A DNA stretch of 64,000 nt from VXNJ01 sp009840625. GTDB lineage: Bacteria > Chloroflexota > UBA11872 > VXNJ01. Every line of letters begins with the position of its first letter. Position 1 is the first letter of the stretch. This document shows, one piece after another, positions 45,054 to 54,323 of the stretch. The notes under the pieces are model-generated. The model worked only from the letters and a program-made list of their open reading frames with translations, was not told the DNA's origin and did not search any database. The stretch lies in assembly GCA_965207915.1 (NCBI GenBank), contig OZ242304.1:2232001-2296000 (forward strand), read 5' to 3'. A program made the position numbers and the translations under genes.

Positions 45054-46535
45054 ATGCGGAAGATAAGCCGCAGGACCGCCCTGCGAGCCGCCGCGACCGG
45101 CGCCGCCGGCCTGGCCACGACCGCGGCCCTGGCCGGATGTGGCGAGACCGAGGTCGTTGAGGTCGAGAAGGTGGTGACCGTCGAAGTCGCCGGCGAAACC
45201 CAGATCGTCGAAGTCGAGATCCCGGGCGAAACCACGGTTACCGAGCGAGTGGTGACTATCGAAGTGCCAGTCGCCGCACCGGCACCGGTCACCCAGGTGA
45301 CCAACATCTGGTTCAACCAGGCCACCCAGCAGGAAAACTTCGAGAAGAACGTGGTGGGCCACTACCACCGCCAGCAGGACGCCTTCAAGCTGGACCCGAT
45401 CTTGGTCCCCAACGGCGAGCTGAACGTCAAGCTGACCGCCGCAATCGCCTCCGGCACCCCGCCGGACGTGGTGCGCGTCGGTGGCTCAATCCTGGTGAAC
45501 AACTTCTACCGCCGCGGCGTAATGCACGACATGGACCAGTTCGATCCCGAGATCCAATCCCGGGACTTCGTTCCATCGATTACGCAGACGATTACCTGGC
45601 GAGGCAAGATGTGGGCAATGCCGGTCAACTCCGGCACGCAGTCGCTCTACTACAACGCGGACCTCTACCGTGCAGCCGGGCTCGACCCGGACGTTCCGGC
45701 TGAAACGACCGAGGATCTGTATGAAAACGCGGCCCGCGTCCACTCGGTCAGCGACGAGATCACCGGAATTTCGTTCCCGACAGTCCCGGCGACCGCAACC
45801 GGCAACGGTTCGGCCGGATTGTTCTTCCGCTTCGGCGCCCACGCGGTAACCGACGACGGAACCACGACTCTGTTGGACTCGGCCGAATACAGCAACTATT
45901 TCGCGTGGATCAAGCGGTTTGTCGATGAAGAAATCACCAACTTCAAGTCTCAGAACGAGACCGGGCAGACCAACGACTACGGCACCGGGCTGATCGGCCA
46001 CTACGTGGCGTACCCCTCGCGGTTGCAGAACTCGGTTCAGAACCTGGGTGTCGAAGTGGGGCGGGTCGCCCTGCTACCGCGCGGTCCGCTTTCGGACCTG
46101 AATCCGATCGGATACGGAGCGCTGCAGATGCCAACCGGCGGTAAGAACACCGAGGGCGGCTGGCACTTTACCAACTTCATCGGCAACGACCCCGAGAACG
46201 ACTCGATCTGGTGCACCGCGTTCGGGCAGATCCCGCCGCGGTTCTCGTTCCGCGACTCGGTCGTCTATACGGCCTACCGCAACGCCATTCCGGGTACCCA
46301 GCCGTTCATTGACGGGCAGAAGAACTCGTTCGCGTTCTACTTCGGCCCGGCGACGGCGGAGATCTGGACCCAGTTCGGCAAGATCCAGGAAGCGGTCATC
46401 CTCGGCGGGCAAGATCCCGCTGATGCTCAGGCAACGTTCAATGCGGAGGCCCAGGCCTCCCTGGACCGGGCCCTGGAAGCCGACGATCCGGTCTCAAACC
46501 CGTTCCCGAACCCGCTCACCGGCGGATACCTCTAG
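45054..46535 (+). CDS. Tat-type lipoprotein solute-binding protein, paralogue 1
   Basis: 493 residues from ATG 45054 behind GGAGG. Twin-arginine signal SRRTALRAAATGAAGLATTAALAG with lipobox Cys29, then a Val/Glu-rich linker (EVVEVEKVVTVEVAGETQIV) and a family-1 extracellular binding fold for sugars or similar (DVVRVGGSILVN, GKMWAMPVNSGTQSLYYNADLYRAAGL). It is paralogous to the next gene, identical in length and nearly identical over the first 150 residues. No permease or ATPase is adjacent; the ATPase at 22 kb is a possible partner. Ligand unknown. Confidence 0.9.
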   Translation: MRKISRRTALRAAATGAAGLATTAALAGCGETEVVEVEKVVTVEVAGETQIVEVEIPGETTVTERVVTIEVPVAAPAPVTQVTNIWFNQATQQENFEKNVVGHYHRQQDAFKLDPILVPNGELNVKLTAAIASGTPPDVVRVGGSILVNNFYRRGVMHDMDQFDPEIQSRDFVPSITQTITWRGKMWAMPVNSGTQSLYYNADLYRAAGLDPDVPAETTEDLYENAARVHSVSDEITGISFPTVPATATGNGSAGLFFRFGAHAVTDDGTTTLLDSAEYSNYFAWIKRFVDEEITNFKSQNETGQTNDYGTGLIGHYVAYPSRLQNSVQNLGVEVGRVALLPRGPLSDLNPIGYGALQMPTGGKNTEGGWHFTNFIGNDPENDSIWCTAFGQIPPRFSFRDSVVYTAYRNAIPGTQPFIDGQKNSFAFYFGPATAEIWTQFGKIQEAVILGGQDPADAQATFNAEAQASLDRALEADDPVSNPFPNPLTGGYL

Positions 46536-46574
46536 AACGATCATCCGGGGTCACTGAACCCCGAAAAATCCTTC

Positions 46575-46600
46575 GGGGCCGCATCGCAAGATGCGGCCCC
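46575..46600 (+). terminator. Hairpin after solute-binding protein 1
   Basis: Perfect 11-pair stem GGGGCCGCATC/GATGCGGCCCC closed by a GCAA tetraloop. There is no T-run after it, so it may protect or process the mRNA end rather than act as a simple intrinsic terminator. A near copy follows the second paralogue. Confidence 0.7.
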
Positions 46601-46774
46601 GTCGGCGTCTCTCAGGGGCTTGCCGAATGCGGCACAACTTTATTCGTCCGCAAATCGGCTCGCGGATTCAGCAAATCTGCGGCAAAGTTGAGATTCGGTA
46701 AGGTTTAAAAACGGGCACGGGAGTCCATAGCAACAGGACTGAGTGCTCAGAGGGGAATCTTGGAGGAGGAAGCA

Positions 46775-48256
46775 ATGCGCAGATTTAGCCGCAGGACCGC
46801 CCTGCGTGCCGCCGCGACCGGCGCCGCTGGACTGGCTACCACCGCGGCCCTGGCCGGGTGTGGCGAGACCGAGGTCGTCGAGGTCGAAAAGGTGGTGACC
46901 GTCCAGGTCGCCGGGGAGACCCAGATCGTCGAAGTCGAGATCCCGGGCGAGGCCACGGTAACCGAGCGGGTGGTGACAATCGAAGTCCCGGTCGCCGCAC
47001 CGGCGCCGGTAACCCAGGTCACCAACATCTGGTTCAACCAGGCCACCCAGCAGGAAAACTTCGAGAAGAACGTGGTGGGGCACTACCACCGCCAGCAGGA
47101 CGCCTTCAAGCTGGATCCGATCCTGGTGCCCAACAACGAGCTGAACGTCAAGCTGACCGCCGCGATAGCCTCCGGCACCCCGCCGGACGTGGTGCGGGTC
47201 GGCGGCCCGATCCTGATGAACAACTTCTTCCGCCGCGGCGTAATGCACGACATGGACCAGTTCGACCCGGAGATCCAGAGCAAGGACTTCGTCCCCTCGA
47301 TCATCCAGGCGCTGAGCTGGCGCGGCAAGATGTGGGCGATGCCGGTCAATTCCGGCACGATGTCGCTCTACTACAACGCCGACCTCTACCGTGCCGCCGG
47401 GCTGGATCCCGACGTTCCGCCGGACAATACCGAAGAGCTATTCGAGAACGCCTCGCGGGTGCATTCGGTCGGCGACGAGGTCACCGGTATGGCGTTCGCC
47501 ACCAAACCAATCGCGACTACCGGCGCGACCTCGACCGGGTGGTCGATGCGCTTCGGCGCCCACGCCGTAACTGCCGACGGCACCACGACGCTGTTCGATT
47601 CGGCCGAATATGCCAATTACTGGGGTTGGATCAAGCGATTCGTCGACGCCGGCACGATACAGTTCAAGTCCACCGACGAGACGGGTATGACCAACGACTA
47701 CGGCACCGGCCTGCTCGGCCACTACGCCGCCTACCCGTCCCGACTGCAGAACTCGGTCCAGAACCTGGGAATCGAAGTCGGCCGGGTGGCGCTGCTGCCA
47801 CGCGGTCCGCTGTCGAACCTGAACCCGATCGGATGCGGCGCGCTGCAGATGCCGGTTGGCGGCAAGAACCCGGAAGGAGGCTGGCACTTCACCGATTTCA
47901 TCGGCAATGATCCCGAGAACGACTCGATCTGGTGCACCGCGTTCGGGCAAATCCCGCCGCGGTTCTCGTTCCGTGACTCGATCGTCTACACCGCCTACCG
48001 TAACGCGATTCCGGGCACCGAGCCGTTCATCGAAGGCCAGAAGAATTCGTATGCGCATTACTTCGGCCCAGGGACGGCCGAAATCTGGACCCAATTTGCC
48101 AAGATCCAGGAGGCTGTGATCCTGGCCGGGGCCGACATTCAGGAGACTCAGGCCCAATTCAATTCCGAAGCCCAGGCCATTCTGGACCGGGCCCTGGAGA
48201 CCGACGAACCGATCAGCTCGAATCCGTTCCCGGAACTAGCTGGGGGCTACCTCTGA
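46775..48256 (+). CDS. Tat-type lipoprotein solute-binding protein, paralogue 2
   Basis: 493 residues from ATG 46775 behind GGAGGAGG. Same layout as the upstream paralogue: SRRTALRAAATGAAGLATTAALAG signal, Cys29, Val/Glu linker and family-1 binding fold. The two differ mostly in the middle (for example FFRFGAHAV against SMRFGAHAV) and at the C-terminal tail, so ligand ranges could differ. They look like a tandem duplication that has diverged. Transport partners are not encoded beside it. Confidence 0.9.
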   Translation: MRRFSRRTALRAAATGAAGLATTAALAGCGETEVVEVEKVVTVQVAGETQIVEVEIPGEATVTERVVTIEVPVAAPAPVTQVTNIWFNQATQQENFEKNVVGHYHRQQDAFKLDPILVPNNELNVKLTAAIASGTPPDVVRVGGPILMNNFFRRGVMHDMDQFDPEIQSKDFVPSIIQALSWRGKMWAMPVNSGTMSLYYNADLYRAAGLDPDVPPDNTEELFENASRVHSVGDEVTGMAFATKPIATTGATSTGWSMRFGAHAVTADGTTTLFDSAEYANYWGWIKRFVDAGTIQFKSTDETGMTNDYGTGLLGHYAAYPSRLQNSVQNLGIEVGRVALLPRGPLSNLNPIGCGALQMPVGGKNPEGGWHFTDFIGNDPENDSIWCTAFGQIPPRFSFRDSIVYTAYRNAIPGTEPFIEGQKNSYAHYFGPGTAEIWTQFAKIQEAVILAGADIQETQAQFNSEAQAILDRALETDEPISSNPFPELAGGYL

Positions 48257-48292
48257 CCAGAATGACGGCTTAACGACCCACTGGCGAGCATT

Positions 48293-48318
48293 GGGGCCGC
48301 ACCGCAAGGTGCGGCCCC
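48293..48318 (+). terminator. Hairpin after solute-binding protein 2
   Basis: Eleven-pair stem GGGGCCGCACC/GGTGCGGCCCC with a GCAA loop. It differs from the hairpin after paralogue 1 by a compensated pair (T-A becomes C-G), so the structure rather than the sequence is kept. No T-run follows. Confidence 0.7.
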
Positions 48319-48386
48319 ATTGATAATGAGGATCGAAACCGCCCGCAGGGGCCATTTGCGGAAGCGCAACCGAATGGGGATTGCCG

Positions 48387-49145
48387 GTGGCATCCTGCCA
48401 AATCTCGCATCCGGGCCATGCCACCTGCCTGATCGAACTCGACGGCAGGGTGCTGCTCACCGACCCGTTACTGGCCGACCGCATCTTTTCGATCAGGCGG
48501 ATTTGTCCGACGGTTGACCCGGCTTGCCTGCCGAACATCGACTTGGTCTTGATTTCACACCTTCACCACGATCACTGCCATCCCGAATCGATGCGCGCAT
48601 TGAACGGCAATCCGACGTACCTGGTGCCGCATGGAGGCGGAGAATTCTTGGCCCGCCATTCGATCGGACCGCTTGTTGAAGCCGGTCCCGGTGACCAGTT
48701 GGAGCTGCTGGGGCTGCAAATCACGTGCCTGGCGGTCGATCACAGCGGCGAACGGGTGCCGTTCGGCCCGCACGCGCCCGCCCTGGCTTTTGAGATTTGC
48801 GGCAGTCGCCGGATCTATTTCGTTGGCGACACCGGGTATTTTGAACCGATGCGGCCCGGCCCGCAGCCGCTGGACGTCGCCTTGTTACCGGTAGCCGGGT
48901 GGGGGTCCTCGCTCGGCCCCGGGCACCTCGACCCGCAGGAAGCTGCCCGCGCCGCCAATCATCTGCGTCCGCGTTGGGCGATTCCGATCCACTGGGGCGC
49001 ATATCGCAACGTCTTGCCCACGATCACCAGCGCAGGGCAGACTCCGGGTCCCGCGCAGCAGTTCGTCGACGCGCTCGAGACATTGACTGCGGACATCGAA
49101 CCGGTGGTGTTGCGCCCCGGAACCGCCGATCGGCTGGCGCTCTAG
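48387..49145 (+). CDS. MBL-fold metal-dependent hydrolase (UlaG-like)
   Basis: 252 residues from GTG 48387, with GGGGA six bases upstream; TTG 48381 is too close to the ribosome-binding site. Metal motif HLHHDHC, then GDTGYFEPMRPG, and a C-terminal His in PIHWGAY. It resembles UlaG/YtnP-type small-molecule lactonases and phosphodiesterases. A role in sugar-lactone opening would fit the sugar genes around it, but there is no direct evidence. Confidence 0.85.
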   Translation: MASCQISHPGHATCLIELDGRVLLTDPLLADRIFSIRRICPTVDPACLPNIDLVLISHLHHDHCHPESMRALNGNPTYLVPHGGGEFLARHSIGPLVEAGPGDQLELLGLQITCLAVDHSGERVPFGPHAPALAFEICGSRRIYFVGDTGYFEPMRPGPQPLDVALLPVAGWGSSLGPGHLDPQEAARAANHLRPRWAIPIHWGAYRNVLPTITSAGQTPGPAQQFVDALETLTADIEPVVLRPGTADRLAL

Positions 49146-51149
49146 ATGGCCAATTTCGGCCGCATGCTGCGCCAGACCGCGTTCGTGATCGCGCTGCACC
49201 TGGTTTCGTTCCTGATCTTGGGACGCATTCTGCCTGGTTTCACAGTCGGGGACGTCGGGTCCGGCCTGGCGCTGGCATCGGCGGTGGTGCTGGGCAACAT
49301 ATTCGTCCGACCCCTGATCCTGCTTTTGACGCTGCCGCTCACGATCGTGACCCTGGGGCTGTGGTCGCTGGTTCTGAACGCGATCATCATCTTCGCTGCC
49401 TCGCTGATCGTGCCCGGCCAGATGACCGATGGATTCGGTACCGCGCTGATCCTGGCGGCCGCATTTGCCACCGTCAACGCTGCCGCCAACGCGCTTTCGC
49501 TGATACAGGACGAAGACACCTTCTACTACTATTTCGCAAATCGCCTGTCGGTGCGAACCGAAGAGCACGAACTGGTCGGTTCCGGATTGCTGGTCGTTGA
49601 GATAGACGGGCTTTCCGAACCGGTTCTGCGCGATGCGCTCGCCGCCGGCCGCATGCCCAACCTGCGTCGATTCCTGCTGGGCGGACAGTTTGAAATGCGG
49701 CCCTGGTGGTGTCACCTGCCCACCCAGACATCCTCTTCACAGGCCGGCATCCTTTACGGGAACGACCGCGATATTCCAGGATTTCGCTGGTTCGACAAGC
49801 GATCCGGGCAACTGGTGGAATCCTCGAATCTCGAGGACGCGGCCGCGATCGCCAGGCGTCTTGACCATCCCGGAGCCCTGCTGCGCGGCGGGGCCTCGAT
49901 CTCGAACCTCCTCGACGGCGGAGCCAAGGAGCGGTTCGCGACCGCCAGCACAACCCAGCTGGCCGGATCGGTGAGCCGACCGGCCCGTGACCTGTTTCTC
50001 TTCTTCTACGACCCCTACAGCTTTCTGAGAACCCTGGTGCTGGTGCTGGCCGAATTGGCGGTAGGACTGGTTTACGAATTCCGGCGATTGCGCCGCGGCC
50101 ACGCCCATTTCAAATTCGCCATCACCCGCGCAATCACCACCGTGTTGCTGGCCGAATTGACCACTTTCTACGCCACCCGCGAACTCTTCGACGGAAGCCC
50201 GGCGATTTACCTGACGTACGTTGGTTACGACCAGGTCGCCCACTATCGCGGACCGCGAAGTCGCGATGCGATGGCGACCTTGCGCAATCTGGACCGGCAG
50301 ATCGCCCGGCTGCGGCGAGTGGCCCAGTCGGTGCCGCGCGAATATTCGCTGGTGATCCTGTCCGACCACGGTCAGAGCATCGCGCGGCAGTTTTCGGAAA
50401 TATCCGGCACGCCGCTGGAGCAGGTCGTCGCCCATTCGGCTGGTTCGCAGCCAATCTGGACCGCGATGGAGGACAGCGAATTGATGGGCCACTTCAGCTC
50501 CTTGCTAACCGGGCCGGCCGAGTCCGGCGGCGCCGGGGGAATGGCGGCCCGCTCAGTGCTCGATCGGATGCGCGGCGGCCGCGACCAGGGCGATCCGAAC
50601 GGAAATACCGGGTCCGTCCCGCAACGCGACGGCGGGATCATCGTGTGCCCGTCGGGCAACCTGGCCAACGTGTACTTCCCGGCCTATCCCCACCAATTGA
50701 GCGCTGCCGAGATCGCCAAGGAGTTCCCGGCACTGGTACCGAGCCTCGTCAATCATCCCGGGATCGGATTCGTGGTGACCCGTTCGCAGTCGGGTGGGGC
50801 GCTGGTTTCTGGTCCAGGCGGGGTGCTGGATCTGGCAACCGGCGACGTGCTCGGCCGCGACCCCCTGTCCGGGTACCCGCCGGAGCTGGCCGGATCAATC
50901 GCGCGTCTGGCCGAATTCTCGAATGCAGGCGACCTGATCATCAACGGCGCGACCCTTGCCGACGGACGCGTGGCCGCGTTCGAGCCCCAGGAAAGCGTCC
51001 ACGGCGGCGCCGGTGGCGAGCAGACCACCCCCTTCGTCATCTACCCCGCCCAGTTCGAGGTATCTGACGAACCCCTGGTGGGCGCGGACGCGATTTACAA
51101 GCTTTTGATCAGGCACCGACCGCCCATCGCGTCGCCGACCGCCGATTGA
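49146..51149 (+). CDS. Membrane phosphodiesterase/phosphatase fused to a holin-like domain
   Basis: 667 residues. The first 120 residues form four membrane helices of the YvlD/phage holin IV type (LHLVSFLILGRILPGF and VLGNIFVRPLILLLTLPLTI). An alkaline phosphatase-superfamily domain follows: metal/nucleophile region VVEIDGLSEPVL, TQTSSSQAGILYGN, TYVGYDQVAHYRG and ILSDHGQS. The fusion is known in actinobacteria and relatives; the substrate is unknown, but a membrane lipid or glycan phosphate is likely. It starts directly after the MBL gene. Confidence 0.85.
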   Translation: MANFGRMLRQTAFVIALHLVSFLILGRILPGFTVGDVGSGLALASAVVLGNIFVRPLILLLTLPLTIVTLGLWSLVLNAIIIFAASLIVPGQMTDGFGTALILAAAFATVNAAANALSLIQDEDTFYYYFANRLSVRTEEHELVGSGLLVVEIDGLSEPVLRDALAAGRMPNLRRFLLGGQFEMRPWWCHLPTQTSSSQAGILYGNDRDIPGFRWFDKRSGQLVESSNLEDAAAIARRLDHPGALLRGGASISNLLDGGAKERFATASTTQLAGSVSRPARDLFLFFYDPYSFLRTLVLVLAELAVGLVYEFRRLRRGHAHFKFAITRAITTVLLAELTTFYATRELFDGSPAIYLTYVGYDQVAHYRGPRSRDAMATLRNLDRQIARLRRVAQSVPREYSLVILSDHGQSIARQFSEISGTPLEQVVAHSAGSQPIWTAMEDSELMGHFSSLLTGPAESGGAGGMAARSVLDRMRGGRDQGDPNGNTGSVPQRDGGIIVCPSGNLANVYFPAYPHQLSAAEIAKEFPALVPSLVNHPGIGFVVTRSQSGGALVSGPGGVLDLATGDVLGRDPLSGYPPELAGSIARLAEFSNAGDLIINGATLADGRVAAFEPQESVHGGAGGEQTTPFVIYPAQFEVSDEPLVGADAIYKLLIRHRPPIASPTAD

Positions 51150-51200
51150 GTCCGGCCGGTTCTCACCAGCGCACAATTGACCGTTGCCAACGGGGACTGG

Positions 51201-52019
51201 ATGCAAATGACCGAGGGATTGTTCGCCGACCGCGTCGCGGTCGTAACGGGTTCAACACAGGGTGTAGGGGCCGAGGTTGCCCGCATGTTCGCGCGCGAGG
51301 GTGGCGCCGGCGTCCTGATCTGCGGCCGCAACTCCGCCAACGGCAAAGCGGTGGCGGCCGACATCGCGGCGCTTGGCGCGAAAGCGCATTTTGTTGCCGC
51401 CGACCTTAGTGATCTCGCCCAGGTGCGCGAAATCGTACCCACGGCCCTGCAAGTTTTCGGCCGGGTCGATCATCTGGTCAATTCGGCCGCGATCACCGAC
51501 CGGGGCAACATCCTGGGAACTTCCCCCGAGCTTTATCAGCAGACACTGGACCTGAACCTGCGCGCGCCGTTCTTTCTGATCCAGGATGCCGCCCGGGCGA
51601 TGATCGATCAGGACAGCGGCGGGTCGATCGCCAATGTCCTCTCGGTAAATTCCTACGGGGGCGGTCTGGATCTGGCACCCTATTCGACTTCCAAAGGCGG
51701 TCTTCTGACGCTTACCAAGAACGCGGCCAACTACCTCGCCGAGCACCGAGTAAGGGTTAACGGGATCGCCCTGGGCTGGACGGATACGCCGAACGAAGAC
51801 CGGATCCAGCGCCAGTACCATGGCGCCGGGGCGAACTGGCGCGAGCAGGTCGAGCCCGGACTGCCATTCGGACGGATGCTCAAACCTTACGACGTAGCCA
51901 ATACGGTTCGATTCCTCTGTTCGGAAGAATCCGGGATCATGACCGGCGCGATCGTCGACCTGAGCTTCAGCGTAGTCGGTACCGGCGGAACTTCGCTGGT
52001 CGAGTCGCTGAACGAGTAA
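51201..52019 (+). CDS. Short-chain dehydrogenase/reductase
   Basis: 272 residues from ATG 51201 (ATG 51207 is possible, with GGGGA upstream of both). Classical SDR: TGSTQGVGAEVARMF, NSAAITDRG, active-site Tyr and Lys in YSTSKGG, and the C-terminal GWTDTP. The usual Ser is in SVNSYGG. It precedes a second SDR by 40 bases; both may act on the same sugar or polyol. The substrate is unknown. Confidence 0.9.
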   Translation: MQMTEGLFADRVAVVTGSTQGVGAEVARMFAREGGAGVLICGRNSANGKAVAADIAALGAKAHFVAADLSDLAQVREIVPTALQVFGRVDHLVNSAAITDRGNILGTSPELYQQTLDLNLRAPFFLIQDAARAMIDQDSGGSIANVLSVNSYGGGLDLAPYSTSKGGLLTLTKNAANYLAEHRVRVNGIALGWTDTPNEDRIQRQYHGAGANWREQVEPGLPFGRMLKPYDVANTVRFLCSEESGIMTGAIVDLSFSVVGTGGTSLVESLNE

Positions 52020-52059
52020 TTGCAGCGCGATCCAAGCGCGACCTGACGGGGAGATTGCG

Positions 52060-52833
52060 ATGGGCTTACTTGACGATTTTTCGCTGGCCGGCAAAGTTGC
52101 CCTGGTCACCGGTGGCGGAACCGGGATCGGCCGGGCGGTCGCGCTCGGATTGGCTCAGGCCGGCGCCGACATTGCGCTGTCAGGTCGGACCGAGCAGACG
52201 CTGGAGGAAAGCGCGGCCGATATCGAAGCGCTTGGCAGGGAAGCGTTGACCGTCACCTGCGACGTGCGCGACGCCGATGAGGTTTCGGCGATGGTCGACC
52301 GGGTAACCGGACACTTTGGGCGCATGGACGTGGCTTTCAACAATGCCGGCGCCTTCGGCTGGATTCCGGGTTACGAGTTGGCCGAAGCGGACTGGGACCG
52401 AATCGTCGACACGAACCTGAAAGGCGTGTTTCTCTGCATGCAGGCCGAAGCGCGCTGGATGCGCGATCACGGCGGCGGCAAGATCATCAACAACGCCTCT
52501 ATGTCGGGATCGATCGTCAATCACCCGCAGATGCAATCCACCTACAACGCCTCCAAGGCCGGTTGCGTGCACCTGACAAAATCGCTGGCGGCGGAATGGA
52601 TCGGCGACGGCGTCTACTGCAACTGCATCTCACCCGGCTACATCTACACCGATCGGGCGGCCCAGAACCCGGCCGCCGACCCCTTGCGCGATTACTGGAA
52701 CAAGGTGACGCCGATCGGCAGGCCCGGCGCGGTCGACGAGCTTGCCGGAGCGGTTTTATTCCTGGCCACGCCGGCGTCTGATTTCGTTGTGGGACTGGAC
52801 CTGATCGTCGACGGCGGCTACAGCTTGTGGTAG
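52060..52833 (+). CDS. Short-chain dehydrogenase/reductase (sugar/polyol type)
   Basis: 257 residues, ATG behind GGGGAGA. Classical SDR motifs: TGGGTGIGRAVALGLA, NNAGAFG, NASMSGSIV, YNASKAG and SPGYIYTDRA. Resembles sorbitol or gluconate dehydrogenases. It is second of two SDR genes in one transcription unit, ended by a strong terminator. Confidence 0.9.
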   Translation: MGLLDDFSLAGKVALVTGGGTGIGRAVALGLAQAGADIALSGRTEQTLEESAADIEALGREALTVTCDVRDADEVSAMVDRVTGHFGRMDVAFNNAGAFGWIPGYELAEADWDRIVDTNLKGVFLCMQAEARWMRDHGGGKIINNASMSGSIVNHPQMQSTYNASKAGCVHLTKSLAAEWIGDGVYCNCISPGYIYTDRAAQNPAADPLRDYWNKVTPIGRPGAVDELAGAVLFLATPASDFVVGLDLIVDGGYSLW

Positions 52834-52861
52834 CCCCGGACTGCCCCGACCCCTGATTGGG

Positions 52862-52908
52862 TGCTAAAATCTTTGCGATCGGCGCGGCTTAAAATGCCGC
52901 GCTTTTTT
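52862..52908 (+). terminator. Intrinsic terminator, with a possible embedded promoter
   Basis: Perfect seven-pair stem GCGCGGC (52882-52888) / GCCGCGC (52896-52902), loop TTAAAAT, then TTTTTT. It ends the SDR unit. Just before it, TGCTAAAAT at 52862-52870 looks like an extended -10 box, so secE transcription may begin here and pass through or start after the hairpin. Confidence 0.85.
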
Positions 52909-52982
52909 CAATTTCCGAGCAGAAGTAGAAACCCCGGACCGCCTTCGCGGCGAACCGGTGTGGCCACATCCAGGAACCAAAG

Positions 52983-53216
52983 TTGGCGGGCAGACGCAGA
53001 ACCGGCCGCCGAGAGGCACGCAAGCAAGGCACGAACCCGGCCGCATTCGCGCGGGAAACCGTGACTGAACTGCGTCGGTCGCACTGGCCGACCCGCGACG
53101 AAACGGTTCGTCTTACCGTGATCGTGCTGGGCGTTGTAATCGCCTTGGCGGCGTTCCTGGGGTTGTTCGACTTCGGCCTGGCGCGCTTGTCCGATCTGAT
53201 ATTCCTGCAAAATTAA
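52983..53216 (+). CDS. secE: Preprotein translocase subunit SecE
   Basis: 77 residues from TTG 52983. A basic N-terminal tail, amphipathic ETVTELRRSHWPTRDETVRLT and one membrane helix (VIVLGVVIALAAFLGLF) match single-span bacterial SecE. It forms the SecYEG channel. It is followed six bases later by nusG, the usual order. rpmG and tRNA-Trp, often next to secE, are not present. Confidence 0.93.
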   Translation: MAGRRRTGRREARKQGTNPAAFARETVTELRRSHWPTRDETVRLTVIVLGVVIALAAFLGLFDFGLARLSDLIFLQN

Positions 53217-53222
53217 TTCGCT

Positions 53223-53777
53223 ATGACCGTCGATTCCGCCTCCCAGGGTGACTGGTACGTGGTCCAGACCTATTCGGGCTACGAGAACCGCTTCCGGGAA
53301 AACCTCCTCTCGCGCATCAAATCCATGGATGCGCAGGATGCGATATTTGAAATCGTGATTCCTGAAACGGATGTCGAGGAGGTGCGCAACGGCGAACGCC
53401 AGACCGTCAAGCGGAAGATGTTCCAGGGATACGTGCTGGTGCGGATGGACTACAACACAACCTCCGGCACGATCGTGCGCAATACCCCGGGCGTGGTCAA
53501 TTTCGTCGGCGGCAACCAGCGGGCGTTACCGCTGCCAAAGGCCGAAGTTGACCGCATCTTCGAACAGATCCATGGCAAGGCTCCGCGGGCCCAGGTCACC
53601 ATGGCGGTCGGCGATACAGTCAAGATCGTCGACGGCCCGTTTACCGAATTCCTTGGCACGGTTGACGAGGTCAACATCGAGCGCGGTCGCGTTCGAGTCA
53701 TGGTTTCCTTCTTCGGTCGCGACACCCCGGTCGAACTCGACTTCCTGCAGGTCGAGCGCGTGCGTTCCGGCACCTGA
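53223..53777 (+). CDS. nusG: Transcription antitermination/termination factor NusG
   Basis: 184 residues. NGN domain (WYVVQTYSGYENRFRENL, MFQGYVLVRM) and C-terminal KOW domain (VGDTVKIVDGPFTEFLGTVDEV). It links RNA polymerase to the ribosome or Rho. ATG six bases after secE. Confidence 0.97.
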   Translation: MTVDSASQGDWYVVQTYSGYENRFRENLLSRIKSMDAQDAIFEIVIPETDVEEVRNGERQTVKRKMFQGYVLVRMDYNTTSGTIVRNTPGVVNFVGGNQRALPLPKAEVDRIFEQIHGKAPRAQVTMAVGDTVKIVDGPFTEFLGTVDEVNIERGRVRVMVSFFGRDTPVELDFLQVERVRSGT

Positions 53778-53841
53778 TCCAGTTCACGCGGTTGCCGAGT
53801 CGACTCGGCCCGCCCATTCCGCCCCCAACTAGGACTTTGAC

Positions 53842-54264
53842 TTGGCGCAAAAAGTAATCGCGGTCGTGAAGATGCAGCTCGAAGCCGGTCAGGCTACGGT
53901 TGCCCCTCCGGTTGGCCCCTCGCTCGGCCAGCACGGTGTGAACAGCGTTCAATTCGTCAAGGAATACAACGAGCGCACCCGCGACCAGGCGGGGAACATC
54001 GTGCCCTGCGAAGTTACGATCTACTCCGACCGCTCCTACTCATTCATAGTCAAGACTCCGCCGGCCAGCGACCTGTTGCGCAAAGCGGCGGGCGTCGAAT
54101 CGGGCGCCAACAACCCGAGCCAGGAAACGGTCGGATCGGTAACCGACGATCAACTCGCCGAAATCGCCAGCATCAAGATGCCGGACCTGAACACGAACGA
54201 CATCGACCAGGCCAAAAAGATCGTCGCCGGGACCGCCCGCAGCATGGGCATTGAAACGCCCTGA
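53842..54264 (+). CDS. rplK: 50S ribosomal protein L11
   Basis: 140 residues from TTG 53842. L11 motifs: VVKMQLEAGQATVAPPVGPSLGQHGVN and the C-terminal rRNA-binding half (KMPDLNTNDIDQAKKIVAGTARSMGI). The GTPase-centre protein. Preceded by AGGACT. Second ribosomal block after nusG. Confidence 0.96.
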   Translation: MAQKVIAVVKMQLEAGQATVAPPVGPSLGQHGVNSVQFVKEYNERTRDQAGNIVPCEVTIYSDRSYSFIVKTPPASDLLRKAAGVESGANNPSQETVGSVTDDQLAEIASIKMPDLNTNDIDQAKKIVAGTARSMGIETP

Positions 54265-54323
54265 TCCCTGCAAACGACTAAGTAGCCAAAGCTCAAACGC
54301 AAAGAGTTCTACGAGGCCAGCAC

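Noticed and set aside
52893..53064. Possible rpmG (L33) gene before secE
   Set aside because: The short open frame lacks the L33 pattern (zinc cysteines or TRKN-type core).
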